Shown piece after piece: positions 45,815 through 54,042 of a stretch of DNA of 64,000 nucleotides. The notes below the pieces were generated by a model, which was given only the letters and a program-made list of their open reading frames with translations, had not been told where the DNA came from and did not search any database. The DNA is from Actinobaculum suis (lineage in GTDB: Bacteria > Actinomycetota > Actinomycetes > Actinomycetales > Actinomycetaceae), in NCBI RefSeq assembly GCF_900102025.1, contig NZ_FNAU01000001.1, positions 124,001 to 188,000 on the forward strand, written 5' to 3'. How positions within the stretch are numbered: position 1 is the stretch's first letter; each line of letters starts with the position of its first letter. The position numbers and the translations under genes were made by a program.

Positions 45815-46054
45815 CTAGGCGATATCGGTTTCGATCACATCAACTCGCACGCCACCGCGCCCGGCAAGTGCATTCATTACCGTGCGTAGGGCTTTAGCTG
45901 TGCGCCCACCGCGTCCAATAACACGGCCCAGATCATCCGGATTCACGCGAACTTCGAGAAGTTCACCGCGGCGGGTTTCCTTGGAAACAACTTCCACTTC
46001 ATCCGGCGCATCTACGATTCCCTTAACCAGGTGTTCGAGCGCTTCAACTAGCAT
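45815..46054 (-). CDS. khpA: KH-domain RNA-binding protein KhpA (YlqC)
   Basis: 79 residues. LVEALEHLVKGIVDAPDEVE then the GxxG loop of the KH fold in GRVIGRGGRTAKALRTVMNA. Binds RNA, in other bacteria together with KhpB/Jag, and affects cell division and translation. TAATG overlap with rpsP. Confidence 0.94.
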   Translation of the reverse strand: MLVEALEHLVKGIVDAPDEVEVVSKETRRGELLEVRVNPDDLGRVIGRGGRTAKALRTVMNALAGRGGVRVDVIETDIA

Positions 46055-46560
46055 TAGTTCTCCTCAGTGGCCGGAGCTGCAGCTTCTGCAGAGCCTGCTT
46101 CTTCCGCCGCGGCTTCTGCTGCCGCTGCTTCTTCCGCAGCCTTCTTCTCAGCTTCTTCCTTGGCCTTGGCTTCGGCTACGGCAGCGCGATGCTTTTCAGC
46201 TTCATCCTGCACTTCCGCCACTGCCGCCTTGCGAGCTTCTTCCTTGTTAACGGTTTCCGGGAACCGCAGCCGGCCTTCCTGGCCATCACGATAGCCCTTG
46301 AACTTCTGCCAATCGCCGGTCACCTTGAGCTGCGCGCGGACCGGATCCGAAGGCTGTGCGCCCACGCCGAGCCAATACTGGACCCGTTCGGAATCAATAA
46401 GAATCGTGGACGGATTGGTGTTCGGATCGTAGTAGCCGATCTCTTCAATCACGCGGCCGTCGCGCTTCTTACGTGCATCGACGACGACAACCCGGTACTG
46501 CGCCGCACGGATCTTACCCATGCGCTTCAAACGAATTTTGACTGCCACTTGTGCGGTCAT
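46054..46560 (-). CDS. rpsP: 30S ribosomal protein S16 with Ala/Glu tail
   Basis: 168 residues; the S16 fold is the first 85 ([60 protein letters not shown]). The rest is an Ala/Glu/Lys-rich probable helix (about 105-168), of the kind seen in other actinobacterial S16 but long here. First gene of the rpsP-khpA unit. Confidence 0.96.
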   Translation of the reverse strand: MTAQVAVKIRLKRMGKIRAAQYRVVVVDARKKRDGRVIEEIGYYDPNTNPSTILIDSERVQYWLGVGAQPSDPVRAQLKVTGDWQKFKGYRDGQEGRLRFPETVNKEEARKAAVAEVQDEAEKHRAAVAEAKAKEEAEKKAAEEAAAAEAAAEEAGSAEAAAPATEEN

Positions 46561-46798
46561 GCCTTTCTGACTTAAGCGGACCCGAAGGGACGTTGGGGGT
46601 AACTACGCACACCATTCGCGCCCATGAACAAAGAAGCATCCCAATTGAGAGGGCTTGAGACCTTCCAAGTACAACCGTTTATTCTGCCAGAAAATCCGGG
46701 GTTATAACAGTTCCTATTCTGGTGGAGCGCATCACCGCTGCTAGTTGCTAGCCAGCGGAGTTCCGCACCCTGGTCTTCCGCCGCGCTCCTTGCCCGAG

Positions 46799-48019
46799 AT
46801 GGCGAAACGGCCGAGTTTCCGGGACAATAGCAAAGTGCAGGACAAGCAACAGGTGCAAGCAGGTGCGAGACGCGCAGCAGACGCAAACGCCAAACTGGTA
46901 GGACAGGCGGAACAGGCGGAACAGGCGGAACAGGTGAAACACTCACAAAACACACAGCCAAAGAAAGTCAATCTAATTGCCTACGCGTGGCTGTCGGTAG
47001 CAGCCGCAGTCATCACTATTGCTTTGAAAACGGGGGCATATTTTTTGACGGACTCCGTAGGCCTCCTTTCTGATGCCGCAGAATCGCTGGTCAATTTGGT
47101 GGCCGCGGTAATCGCTCTGCTCGCGCTGATTGCCGCCGGGAAGCCGGCTGATATCAGCTATCAGTATGGGCGCACGAAAGCAGAATACTTTTCTTCCGCG
47201 GTGGAGGGCGCCATGATTTTCGTGGCCGCAGCGGTGATTATCGTTTCGGCGGTGGATCATCTGCTCCATCCGCAACCGCTTTCAGATCTGGGTTGGGGCA
47301 TTCTCGTAGTAGCAATCGCCTCGGTACTCAACGGCGCGGTGGGCACTATTTTATTGCGGGCAGGTACAAAACACCGCTCAATTAGTTTGGAAGCGGATGG
47401 GAAACATTTGCTCACCGATGTGGCTACCTCCGTCGGCGTCGTGGTTGGGATCGGTTTGGTGGCGGTAACCGGTTGGGAGCAACTCGACCCGATTATTGCG
47501 ATCCTGGTAGCCGTCAATATTCTGTTTACGGGAACAAAACTCGTGCGTGAATCTTTGGCCGGGCTGATGGATGCTGCGCTCCCTGCTGCCGAAATCGAGA
47601 AAATAGTGCAGATCTTGCGTAGCCACGCGCGAAAAAATATCCGTTTCCACGGGCTGCAAACGCGGGTTTCTGGGCGCGATTCATACGCAAACTTGGACAT
47701 GCTAGTCCCCGGTTCGTGGACGGTGTGGGAAGGGCATGAGGCAGCGGAAGACCTTGCCGAAGAATTGCGCGCAGCGGTGCCGGGCCTGCGGGTACTTATT
47801 CATGTAGAACCCTTGGAAGATCCGCGTTCCTACGAAGACATTCCCGAAGGTTATGTACCTTTGGGCGGGGTGGTAGATGCGATTCCCGACGTCGTTATCG
47901 AAGCTCTCACCGAACCGGAACCTGTTCCAGAACCTGGGGCCGAACGGGGCCCCAAACCGGTATCGGAACCTGTTCCAGAACCTGGGGTTGCGGGCGAACA
48001 AGGCCCAAACACGAACTAG
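46799..48019 (+). CDS. Cation diffusion facilitator (zinc/iron/manganese exporter)
   Basis: 406 residues from MAKRPSFRDNSKVQ; the frame is open to 46745 but the family starts later. A 55-residue N-terminal tail has a QAEQAEQAEQ slip repeat (9-bp units near 46907). Six helices with the CDF metal sites: LTDSVGLLSDAAESLVN in helix 2 and SLEADGKHLLTDVATSVG in helix 5 (HxxxD). A C-terminal cytoplasmic domain (RVSGRDSYANLDMLVPG) and a PEPVPEPG repeat tail follow. Exports a divalent metal in exchange for protons. Divergent from rpsP. Confidence 0.92.
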   Translation: MAKRPSFRDNSKVQDKQQVQAGARRAADANAKLVGQAEQAEQAEQVKHSQNTQPKKVNLIAYAWLSVAAAVITIALKTGAYFLTDSVGLLSDAAESLVNLVAAVIALLALIAAGKPADISYQYGRTKAEYFSSAVEGAMIFVAAAVIIVSAVDHLLHPQPLSDLGWGILVVAIASVLNGAVGTILLRAGTKHRSISLEADGKHLLTDVATSVGVVVGIGLVAVTGWEQLDPIIAILVAVNILFTGTKLVRESLAGLMDAALPAAEIEKIVQILRSHARKNIRFHGLQTRVSGRDSYANLDMLVPGSWTVWEGHEAAEDLAEELRAAVPGLRVLIHVEPLEDPRSYEDIPEGYVPLGGVVDAIPDVVIEALTEPEPVPEPGAERGPKPVSEPVPEPGVAGEQGPNTN

Positions 48020-48153
48020 CTGCCAAATGGGGCCCCGAACCGGAACCGGGGCTAACCCCCTCGCGTCAAGCCTCGCGCTAAGCCTCGGCCAGCCTGCCGC
48101 GCCCTCACCGGAAAAGTAAGTGCAACCACGACGCCGGTAGCCAACACCACTAA

Positions 48154-48231
48154 CTACCGCAGGAAACGCTTCCCTTCGTCTACCGCAAGAAACGCTTCGC
48201 CTCGTCTACCGCAGGAAACGCTTCAGCTCGT
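48154..48231. repeat. Three 26-bp tandem copies of the ffh 3' end
   Basis: Copies 48154-48179, 48180-48205 and 48206-48231 share CTACCGCARGAAACGCTTC. The last copy is the real end of ffh (KRFLR plus TAG, read on the minus strand); the two extra copies lie just beyond the stop and would re-encode nearly the same peptide and a stop. Confidence 0.9.
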
Positions 48232-49855
48232 CCAGGTCGATATCTGGTTGTTCCCCGCCGGTTTGCCCCGCGTTACCGGGCAGGCCGAGCCCGCCCAAAC
48301 CGGCCGCAAGATTCGCGTCTTGTGCACCTGCGCCGAAGGCACTGCCCGCACCCGCACCGCCAAATGCAGACCCGGAAGGGTTAGCCGCCCGGGCTTGTTC
48401 GCGCCGCTGTGCAGCTGCTGCGGCTTCGGCTTCCTGCCGGGCCCGTTTTGCGGGATTACCCGAACGGCCCTTCTTGTTTCCAGAACGGCGCTTTTGAGCC
48501 CGCTTTTGCCGCCGCGAACCGCCGCCCGCACCGGGCATTCCTGGCATGCCGGGCATACCGCTCGACATTTGCTGCATAACTTTGCGGGCTTGAGTGAACC
48601 GTTCGATCAACGAATTAATTTCTTGCACGGTGGTGCCTGAACCGGCGGCGATACGCTGCCGGCGCGAACCGTTGAGGATCTTCGGGTTGGCGCGTTCTGC
48701 GGGCGTCATGGATTGGATGATCGCCTCGATACGCACCATGGAAGATTCATCCCATTCGTCCAGCTGCTTCCGGAATTGGCCCATGCCCGGAAGCATGCCG
48801 AGCAACTTCTTCATGGAACCCATGCGCTTGATTTGGTTCATTTGCACCAGGAAATCGTTCAGATCGAATTCCCCGGCGCTCATCTTCGTAGCGAGTTCGG
48901 CCTGTTGTTCTTCACTCCAGGTGCGTTCAGCCTGCTCAATAAGGGTGAGCACATCACCCATATCGAGGATGCGGGAGGCCATGCGGTCGGCATGGAACTG
49001 TTCAAAATCGGTGAGTTTTTCACCGGTGGAAGCAAAGAGAATCGGCTGCCCGGTAACGCCGCGGACCGAAAGTGCCGCACCGCCTCGCGTATCGCCGTCG
49101 AGCTTGGTAACTACGACGCCGGTAAAGCCCACGCCTTCCTGGAAAGCATTGGCGGTAGCTACGGCATCTTGGCCTACCATGGCGTCAATGACGAAGAAAA
49201 CTTCGTCCGGGTTCACCGCGTCGCGAATATCTGCCGCCTGCTTCATGAGGACTTCGTCGATACCGAGCCGGCCGGCCGTATCAACAATAACCGCCGCGTA
49301 TCCCTCACTATCGGCATGGGCAACGCCGCTCCGGGCAACTTCTACCGGATCTCCAACCCCGTTCCCCGGTTCGGGCGCCCACACGTCCACACCCGCACGC
49401 TCCCCTACTACCTGGAGCTGTTGGACGGCATTGGGCCGCTGCAAATCGGAAGCCACGAGGAGCGTTTTACGGCCCTGCGTCTGCAACCATTTCCCGAGCT
49501 TGCCGGCGAGCGTGGTTTTACCGGCACCTTGTAGCCCGGCGAGCATAATCACCGTGGGCCGGCCTTGGGCGTAATTGAGATCCCTGGCCTGCCCACCCAG
49601 CATTTCTACGAGTTCGGCATAGATGATCTTGACGATCTGCTGGGAAGGGTTGAGCGCCTGGGAACGTACCGCTCCCGTAGCCTTTTCCCGGACATTAGCC
49701 GTGAACTCACGGACCACCGGCAGGGCCACATCTGCATCCAGGAGGGCGCGGCGGATATCCGTGATGGTCTTATCCACATCCGCCTGGGTGAGAACCCCTT
49801 TTTTGCGAATATTCTTGAATGCTCCGGTAATGCGATCGGAAAGAGAATTAAACAA
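48206..49855 (-). CDS. ffh: Signal recognition particle protein Ffh
   Basis: 549 residues. N domain (1-90), GTPase G domain with LAGLQGAGKTTLAGKLG, DTAGRLGIDE, TKLDGDTRGG and the insertion box, M domain with GMLPGMGQFRKQLDEW and RRQRIAAGSGTTVQEIN for 4.5S RNA binding. An unusually long Gly/Ala/Met/Lys-rich tail (about 440-549) contains PGMPGMPGAGGG. Delivers nascent membrane proteins to FtsY. Its 3' end is tandemly copied downstream. Confidence 0.97.
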   Translation of the reverse strand: MFNSLSDRITGAFKNIRKKGVLTQADVDKTITDIRRALLDADVALPVVREFTANVREKATGAVRSQALNPSQQIVKIIYAELVEMLGGQARDLNYAQGRPTVIMLAGLQGAGKTTLAGKLGKWLQTQGRKTLLVASDLQRPNAVQQLQVVGERAGVDVWAPEPGNGVGDPVEVARSGVAHADSEGYAAVIVDTAGRLGIDEVLMKQAADIRDAVNPDEVFFVIDAMVGQDAVATANAFQEGVGFTGVVVTKLDGDTRGGAALSVRGVTGQPILFASTGEKLTDFEQFHADRMASRILDMGDVLTLIEQAERTWSEEQQAELATKMSAGEFDLNDFLVQMNQIKRMGSMKKLLGMLPGMGQFRKQLDEWDESSMVRIEAIIQSMTPAERANPKILNGSRRQRIAAGSGTTVQEINSLIERFTQARKVMQQMSSGMPGMPGMPGAGGGSRRQKRAQKRRSGNKKGRSGNPAKRARQEAEAAAAAQRREQARAANPSGSAFGGAGAGSAFGAGAQDANLAAGLGGLGLPGNAGQTGGEQPDIDLDELKRFLR

Positions 49856-50179
49856 GTCCAGCCTCGGTCAATCAGTTACGTCCATTTACGGTCACATCCC
49901 CGCCAGCGCGCGGCCCCGCGGCACGCGGCCTACCAGCACCGCTCCCGGCACCCGGCAAGGATACGAATCTGGGGATAAGTCTACGCGGTCCCGCCCGTCC
50001 GCGCCCTCCCGGTGGGAAAACCCTCTTTCTTTCCCAGCTTTTTGTAGGTTTTCCGGCGTGGTTTTCGCGACGCGTTTTTGCCGCAGGATTTCCCGGCGCG
50101 GTTTCGGGGTGGGCCTTCGGGATCGGTCTTCGCAGCGCGGTTTTGGGGCGCGGTTCCCAGTGCGTTTCCCAGTATGTTC

Positions 50180-50201
50180 CCCGCCGCGGTCTTGCGGCGG
50201 G
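50180..50201 (-). terminator. Hairpin downstream of the diacylglycerol-kinase gene
   Basis: CCCGCCGC (50180-50187) and GCGGCGGG (50194-50201), six-base loop, 12 bases beyond the stop of the 50213 gene. The rest of the gap 49856-50212 is made of degenerate GGTTTTCGCGRCGCG-like units and holds the ffh promoter region but no gene. Confidence 0.65.
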
Positions 50202-50212
50202 CACGCGTGCGT

Positions 50213-51127
50213 TTAGGGCACCAGGAAGCGCAACGCGCCGGGCACAATTCGCACGCGGAATGGCGCTGGGCAGACGGCTTCCCCATCGGCATGGCAGGTA
50301 AGCCCACGTGCCCCGGCCACGATGATTTCTTGCCCGCGGATTACTTTCACTTCGGGGACTTTCGTAAAACCGCCGGTGAACAGACGCGGAATATTTGCGC
50401 CCAACCGGATTTTTCCAATCCCGCCCACTACTGTCGTGTTGAGTACGCCGTCGTCGGGCTGCGCACCGACGCCGATCGGGAATCCGCCGCCATAAAAACG
50501 GGTGTTGCTGACCGCGCATAAAGTCATCCGCTCGTCATGTACCAGTTCCCCGTCCGCATATATTTGCGCCGGGACGGCCCCGTAGTTAGGCAGTTCGACA
50601 AGGAGGGAAATCACGTACCGGAGGGTGCCACGCGGCCAGCTAAACGAATTTGTGCGGGCAACAATGCGCGAATCGAAACCAATACAAGCAATCGTGGCGA
50701 ACCACTGGCCGGTGCGAGTTCCCGCGGGTAGCGGCTCCACGTAACCAAGATCCAGCGGCTGAGCGTTTCCGGCGGCAATCACCGCGGCGGCGCGGCGCGG
50801 ATCTTTGCTAATCCGCAAATGCCGCGCGAAATCGTTCCCACTTCCCGCCGGAATAATACCTAACGGCATATCGGTTCCCGCGGTCTCTTGCAAAACAGCG
50901 TGCAAAAAACCGTCTCCACCGAAGATTATGAGCGCATCGGTATCGCGGGTACGCAAGCGTTCCCGTACCACCATCTGCGTGACCTGCGAGTTTCCGGTCA
51001 TCGTTTGGTGGACGGTGACCCCCAGCTTTTCCAGTTCGCGCACGAACTTGCGAAGTTTGCTTGCATACCGGCGTACGGCCGCCGGGCGGTACAGCAAAGT
51101 TACGTTTTTGATCTTCATATTCGTCAC
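50213..51127 (-). CDS. Diacylglycerol kinase-like lipid kinase
   Basis: 304 residues (GTG 51127; ATG 51118 is an alternative). DAGK catalytic domain: DALIIFGGDGFLHAVLQE carries the GGDG nucleotide loop and LGIIPAGSGNDFARHL the second conserved block. The C-terminal beta-sandwich has YGGGFPIGVGAQPDDGVLN. Bacterial DgkB/YegS-type enzymes recycle diacylglycerol or phosphorylate related lipids at the membrane. Lies between ftsY and ffh, not the usual place, 77 bases after ftsY. Confidence 0.9.
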   Translation of the reverse strand: MTNMKIKNVTLLYRPAAVRRYASKLRKFVRELEKLGVTVHQTMTGNSQVTQMVVRERLRTRDTDALIIFGGDGFLHAVLQETAGTDMPLGIIPAGSGNDFARHLRISKDPRRAAAVIAAGNAQPLDLGYVEPLPAGTRTGQWFATIACIGFDSRIVARTNSFSWPRGTLRYVISLLVELPNYGAVPAQIYADGELVHDERMTLCAVSNTRFYGGGFPIGVGAQPDDGVLNTTVVGGIGKIRLGANIPRLFTGGFTKVPEVKVIRGQEIIVAGARGLTCHADGEAVCPAPFRVRIVPGALRFLVP

Positions 51128-51204
51128 ATAGCTTTAGGGCGGCGCGGGCCGGAACCTACACCTAGTTCCTATGTGCTTTCCGGTGCTCCGTGCCGCCTCG
51201 TGCG

Positions 51205-52374
51205 CTATTTTTCTTCTATACCGAGCAGGGAATCGACGAAATCTTGCGGATTGAAGGGCGCCAGATCGTCCGCCCCTTCGCCCAGCCCCACCAGTTTCAC
51301 CGGCACGCCCAGTTCGCGTTGCACAGAAATAACGATGCCGCCCTTCGCGGTACCGTCCATCTTGGTCAGCACAATTCCCGTAATTCCGGTGACTTCCGCG
51401 AAAACTCGTGCCTGTTGCATTCCGTTTTGGCCCGTCGTGGCATCCAGCACGAGTAATACTTCGCTGACGGGTGCTGTGCGTTCCATAACGCGCTTGATTT
51501 TGCCCAGCTCGTCCATGAGCCCGGCCTTGTTTTGCAGCCGTCCCGCGGTATCAACGAGCACTACGTCAAGCCCTTCCGCATCGGCGCGGTGTACGGCGTC
51601 GAACGCTACCGACGCCGGATCGGCACCTTCCTTATCGGAGCGTACGGTTTCCACGCCCACGCGTTCTCCCCAGGTTTGCAACTGGTCAGCCGCGGCGGCA
51701 CGGAAAGTATCCGCCGCGCCCAGGAGTACAGTTTTTCCTTCGGCGCGCAGCAGACGGGCGAGCTTGCCAACCGTCGTCGTCTTTCCGGTACCGTTCACAC
51801 CCACCATGAGGAGCGAAGCCGGGTGGACGGCTCCCTCCGCGTCTTCATGCCGGGCCAGGTTGAGTGACCGATCCATATCGGGACCAACGAAACTGAGTAG
51901 TTCTTCGCGCAGGATTTGGCGCACTTCTTCTGGGTCGCGAGTGCCGGCCACTTTCACGCGTTGGCGCAGGTTGTCCATGATTTTTTCGGTGGATTCGAGC
52001 CCGACGTCCGCCATGAGGAGCGTATCTTCCAGCTCTTCCCAATCGGCGGCGCTTAGATCGCCCCGCGAAATAATCGAGAGGATAGCTTGCCCAAAGCCGC
52101 CGGCGCCGGCCAGCCGGGCGCGCAAGCGCTGCATGCGCGAAGGTACCGATTCGGGCTGTTCGATAGCGACGGCGGTAACGGTGGTAGGCGTTTCTTCTGC
52201 AGTTTCAGGGGATGCTGTTTCCGTTTCCGCGGTGGTGAGTGCTTCCGCCTGGGTGGCTTGCCGTTCGAGTTCTTCCCGCCGCGCGTTCTTCCGGATCGCA
52301 GAAACGAGCAGGGGCACCAGGAGGAGTGCCAAGACGACGGCGATGACAATTGCAATAATGACTGGAGTATCCAC
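51205..52374 (-). CDS. ftsY: SRP receptor FtsY
   Basis: 389 residues from GTG 52374. N-terminal membrane helix (VIIAIVIAVVLALLLVPLLV), acidic Ala/Thr/Glu linker (40-75), N domain, and G domain with LMVGVNGTGKTTTVGKLARL, VLVDTAGRLQNKAGLMDEL, VLTKMDGTAKGGIVIS. Receives the SRP-ribosome complex at the membrane. Actinobacterial FtsY often has this N-terminal anchor. Upstream neighbour is the repeat protein at 52505. Confidence 0.96.
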   Translation of the reverse strand: MDTPVIIAIVIAVVLALLLVPLLVSAIRKNARREELERQATQAEALTTAETETASPETAEETPTTVTAVAIEQPESVPSRMQRLRARLAGAGGFGQAILSIISRGDLSAADWEELEDTLLMADVGLESTEKIMDNLRQRVKVAGTRDPEEVRQILREELLSFVGPDMDRSLNLARHEDAEGAVHPASLLMVGVNGTGKTTTVGKLARLLRAEGKTVLLGAADTFRAAAADQLQTWGERVGVETVRSDKEGADPASVAFDAVHRADAEGLDVVLVDTAGRLQNKAGLMDELGKIKRVMERTAPVSEVLLVLDATTGQNGMQQARVFAEVTGITGIVLTKMDGTAKGGIVISVQRELGVPVKLVGLGEGADDLAPFNPQDFVDSLLGIEEK

Positions 52375-52504
52375 CTAGCCAGTTTCGCAGAGCTCACACT
52401 GCTTTTCCAGCATTATTGCCCACGCAACTCGTGAATATGAGCAACCGGGCACCCGCCGGGGCAAACTGGTTTTTTAGTGCAAGCTGGTTATTTGGTGCGG
52501 CGTG

Positions 52505-53818
52505 TTAGGCCGTACGCCGGTCAGGGAATTCGATCTTACCGGAGGACGGTTCCCACGCACTTGCTTCGGCCTTGTCGAGCCAGGCCAAAAGGTCTTCCCG
52601 GTTCATAGCGGCTTCGCGTTGCGCATCTTCAAGCGAACTCACCGGCCGCGGCTCTTCTACCAATTCCGCGGTTTCTGCCAACACCGAAGCTTCCGCCGGG
52701 TTGGAAGTTTCCGCGGGCGCAGCAGCTTCGGCCGGAGCGGAGGTTTCTACCGGGGCCGGTGTTTTTGCCGGCGCAGCAGTTTCCGCTGCGGCGGGAGTTT
52801 CGACAAACGTAGCAGTTTCCGCCACCGCGGAAACTGCGGCCGGGGCCGGAGTTTCAGTTGCTGCGGCGGTTTCGCGCAGGCTCGGCCACTTCACTTCGAA
52901 ACCTTCGCTGCCGATGCCGGTTTCTTCCGTTTCTCGAATCTCGGGAGCTGCTTGCGCCTCTGGGACCGCAGCAGCAACAGTTTCGGGCCTTTCCTCCGGC
53001 CTATCTGCTGCAGGCTCCGCCTCCGTAGAGATGGTATTGGAAGCGGTGTTGAAAGTGGCTGGCTCCGGCGTCGTCGTTCCTACCGGCGCGGTGCGAGCCT
53101 CACTGTCTGTACGCGTGCGCCGCGCTTCCATCGCCTGCCACCCATCGGCCCAGCGTTCCGCGTAAGGGCGGGCAGCCGGCCGGCGCGGAACCGCAACCGC
53201 CGGCATATTAGTAGCGAAATCATAATTCGGGGCGCCGCTACGCGAAACGGTTGGTGTTGGTATGGCCGCCGAAGCGGGCGAAACCGTTTGCTTTGCGGCA
53301 GGTAGGTTGTGCGGCGTCGTGCGGTTCTGCGCGAGCACCGTGCGGTTCTGCGCGAGCGCCGTGCGGTTCTGCGTGGGCGACGTGTGATCCTGCGGGCGCA
53401 ATGTGTGGTTCTGCACGGGTTTCGTGTGGTTCTGTAAGCCCGGAGAATCCGCCGTTACCTGGTCATTTTGCGGACGTTGCATATTATCCCGCAATCGCTC
53501 CGTCCCACCGCGCAACCGTTGCCGTGCCTTACGCGAAACATTCTTCTCTGCCCGGCGGAAGCGATCGAGCTGGTCCTCCACAGCTTCCGCCGAAATATAG
53601 GCCTCCGATTCCCGCGGGAACTCTTCAAACATAGAGGCGACGCGCTCATCTTGAGCTTCCACCTTGTATTGATCAAGGTTGAGCTCATCCGCACGCATTG
53701 CTTGCCACGATTCAGACACCCAATCGGTAGGATTCCACCGTCGGGGGCTCAAAGTTATTCCAATAGCGACGACGACTACGCCGACGATCACAGCAAAAAC
53801 AATGAAGAGAACCAACAC
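52505..53818 (-). CDS. Membrane-anchored repeat protein between smc and ftsY, function unknown
   Basis: 437 residues from GTG 53818. One N-terminal helix (LVLFIVFAVIVGVVVVAIGI) with the rest in the cytoplasm by the positive-inside rule (SPRRWNP follows). A conserved-looking segment (about 30-110: DWVSESWQAMRADELNLDQY) is followed by six seven-residue repeats with core QNHT/QNRT (about 125-170). A Pro/Ala/Glu/Thr-rich region with AAETAAPAK-like repeats (about 300-395) follows, then a short C-terminal helix NREDLLAWLDKAEASAWEP. No family recognised. Position in the smc-ftsY interval hints at a link to membrane targeting or chromosome work, which is speculation. Confidence 0.72.
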   Translation of the reverse strand: MLVLFIVFAVIVGVVVVAIGITLSPRRWNPTDWVSESWQAMRADELNLDQYKVEAQDERVASMFEEFPRESEAYISAEAVEDQLDRFRRAEKNVSRKARQRLRGGTERLRDNMQRPQNDQVTADSPGLQNHTKPVQNHTLRPQDHTSPTQNRTALAQNRTVLAQNRTTPHNLPAAKQTVSPASAAIPTPTVSRSGAPNYDFATNMPAVAVPRRPAARPYAERWADGWQAMEARRTRTDSEARTAPVGTTTPEPATFNTASNTISTEAEPAADRPEERPETVAAAVPEAQAAPEIRETEETGIGSEGFEVKWPSLRETAAATETPAPAAVSAVAETATFVETPAAAETAAPAKTPAPVETSAPAEAAAPAETSNPAEASVLAETAELVEEPRPVSSLEDAQREAAMNREDLLAWLDKAEASAWEPSSGKIEFPDRRTA

Positions 53819-53895
53819 GATCTGATTATCTCAAGTGTTTGGCCCGAAATTACGTTATTGCTTCGAGTGTCACCATTGCAGTTTCATAACCTTGG

Positions 53896-53911
53896 GTTAC
53901 GTTTGCGTAAC
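53896..53911. promoter_or_regulatory. 16-base palindrome upstream of the anchored repeat protein
   Basis: GTTACG-TTTG-CGTAAC, perfect six-base arms, in the 224-base gap between the smc stop and the GTG at 53818. Size and symmetry fit an operator for a dimeric regulator, or a minimal hairpin. It is not the parS sequence. Low certainty. Confidence 0.35.
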
Positions 53912-54042
53912 TTCTGGCGTTCTGGCACTGATAATGCTCCTTCGCCCCCGGGTTGCACACCCCTTCGCGGCTCGCTAATAACGAACAAGCCAGGTACCGC
54001 TGAATAAAGTTACGAATTGGAAATCTGAAGTTTGAGAATTGT

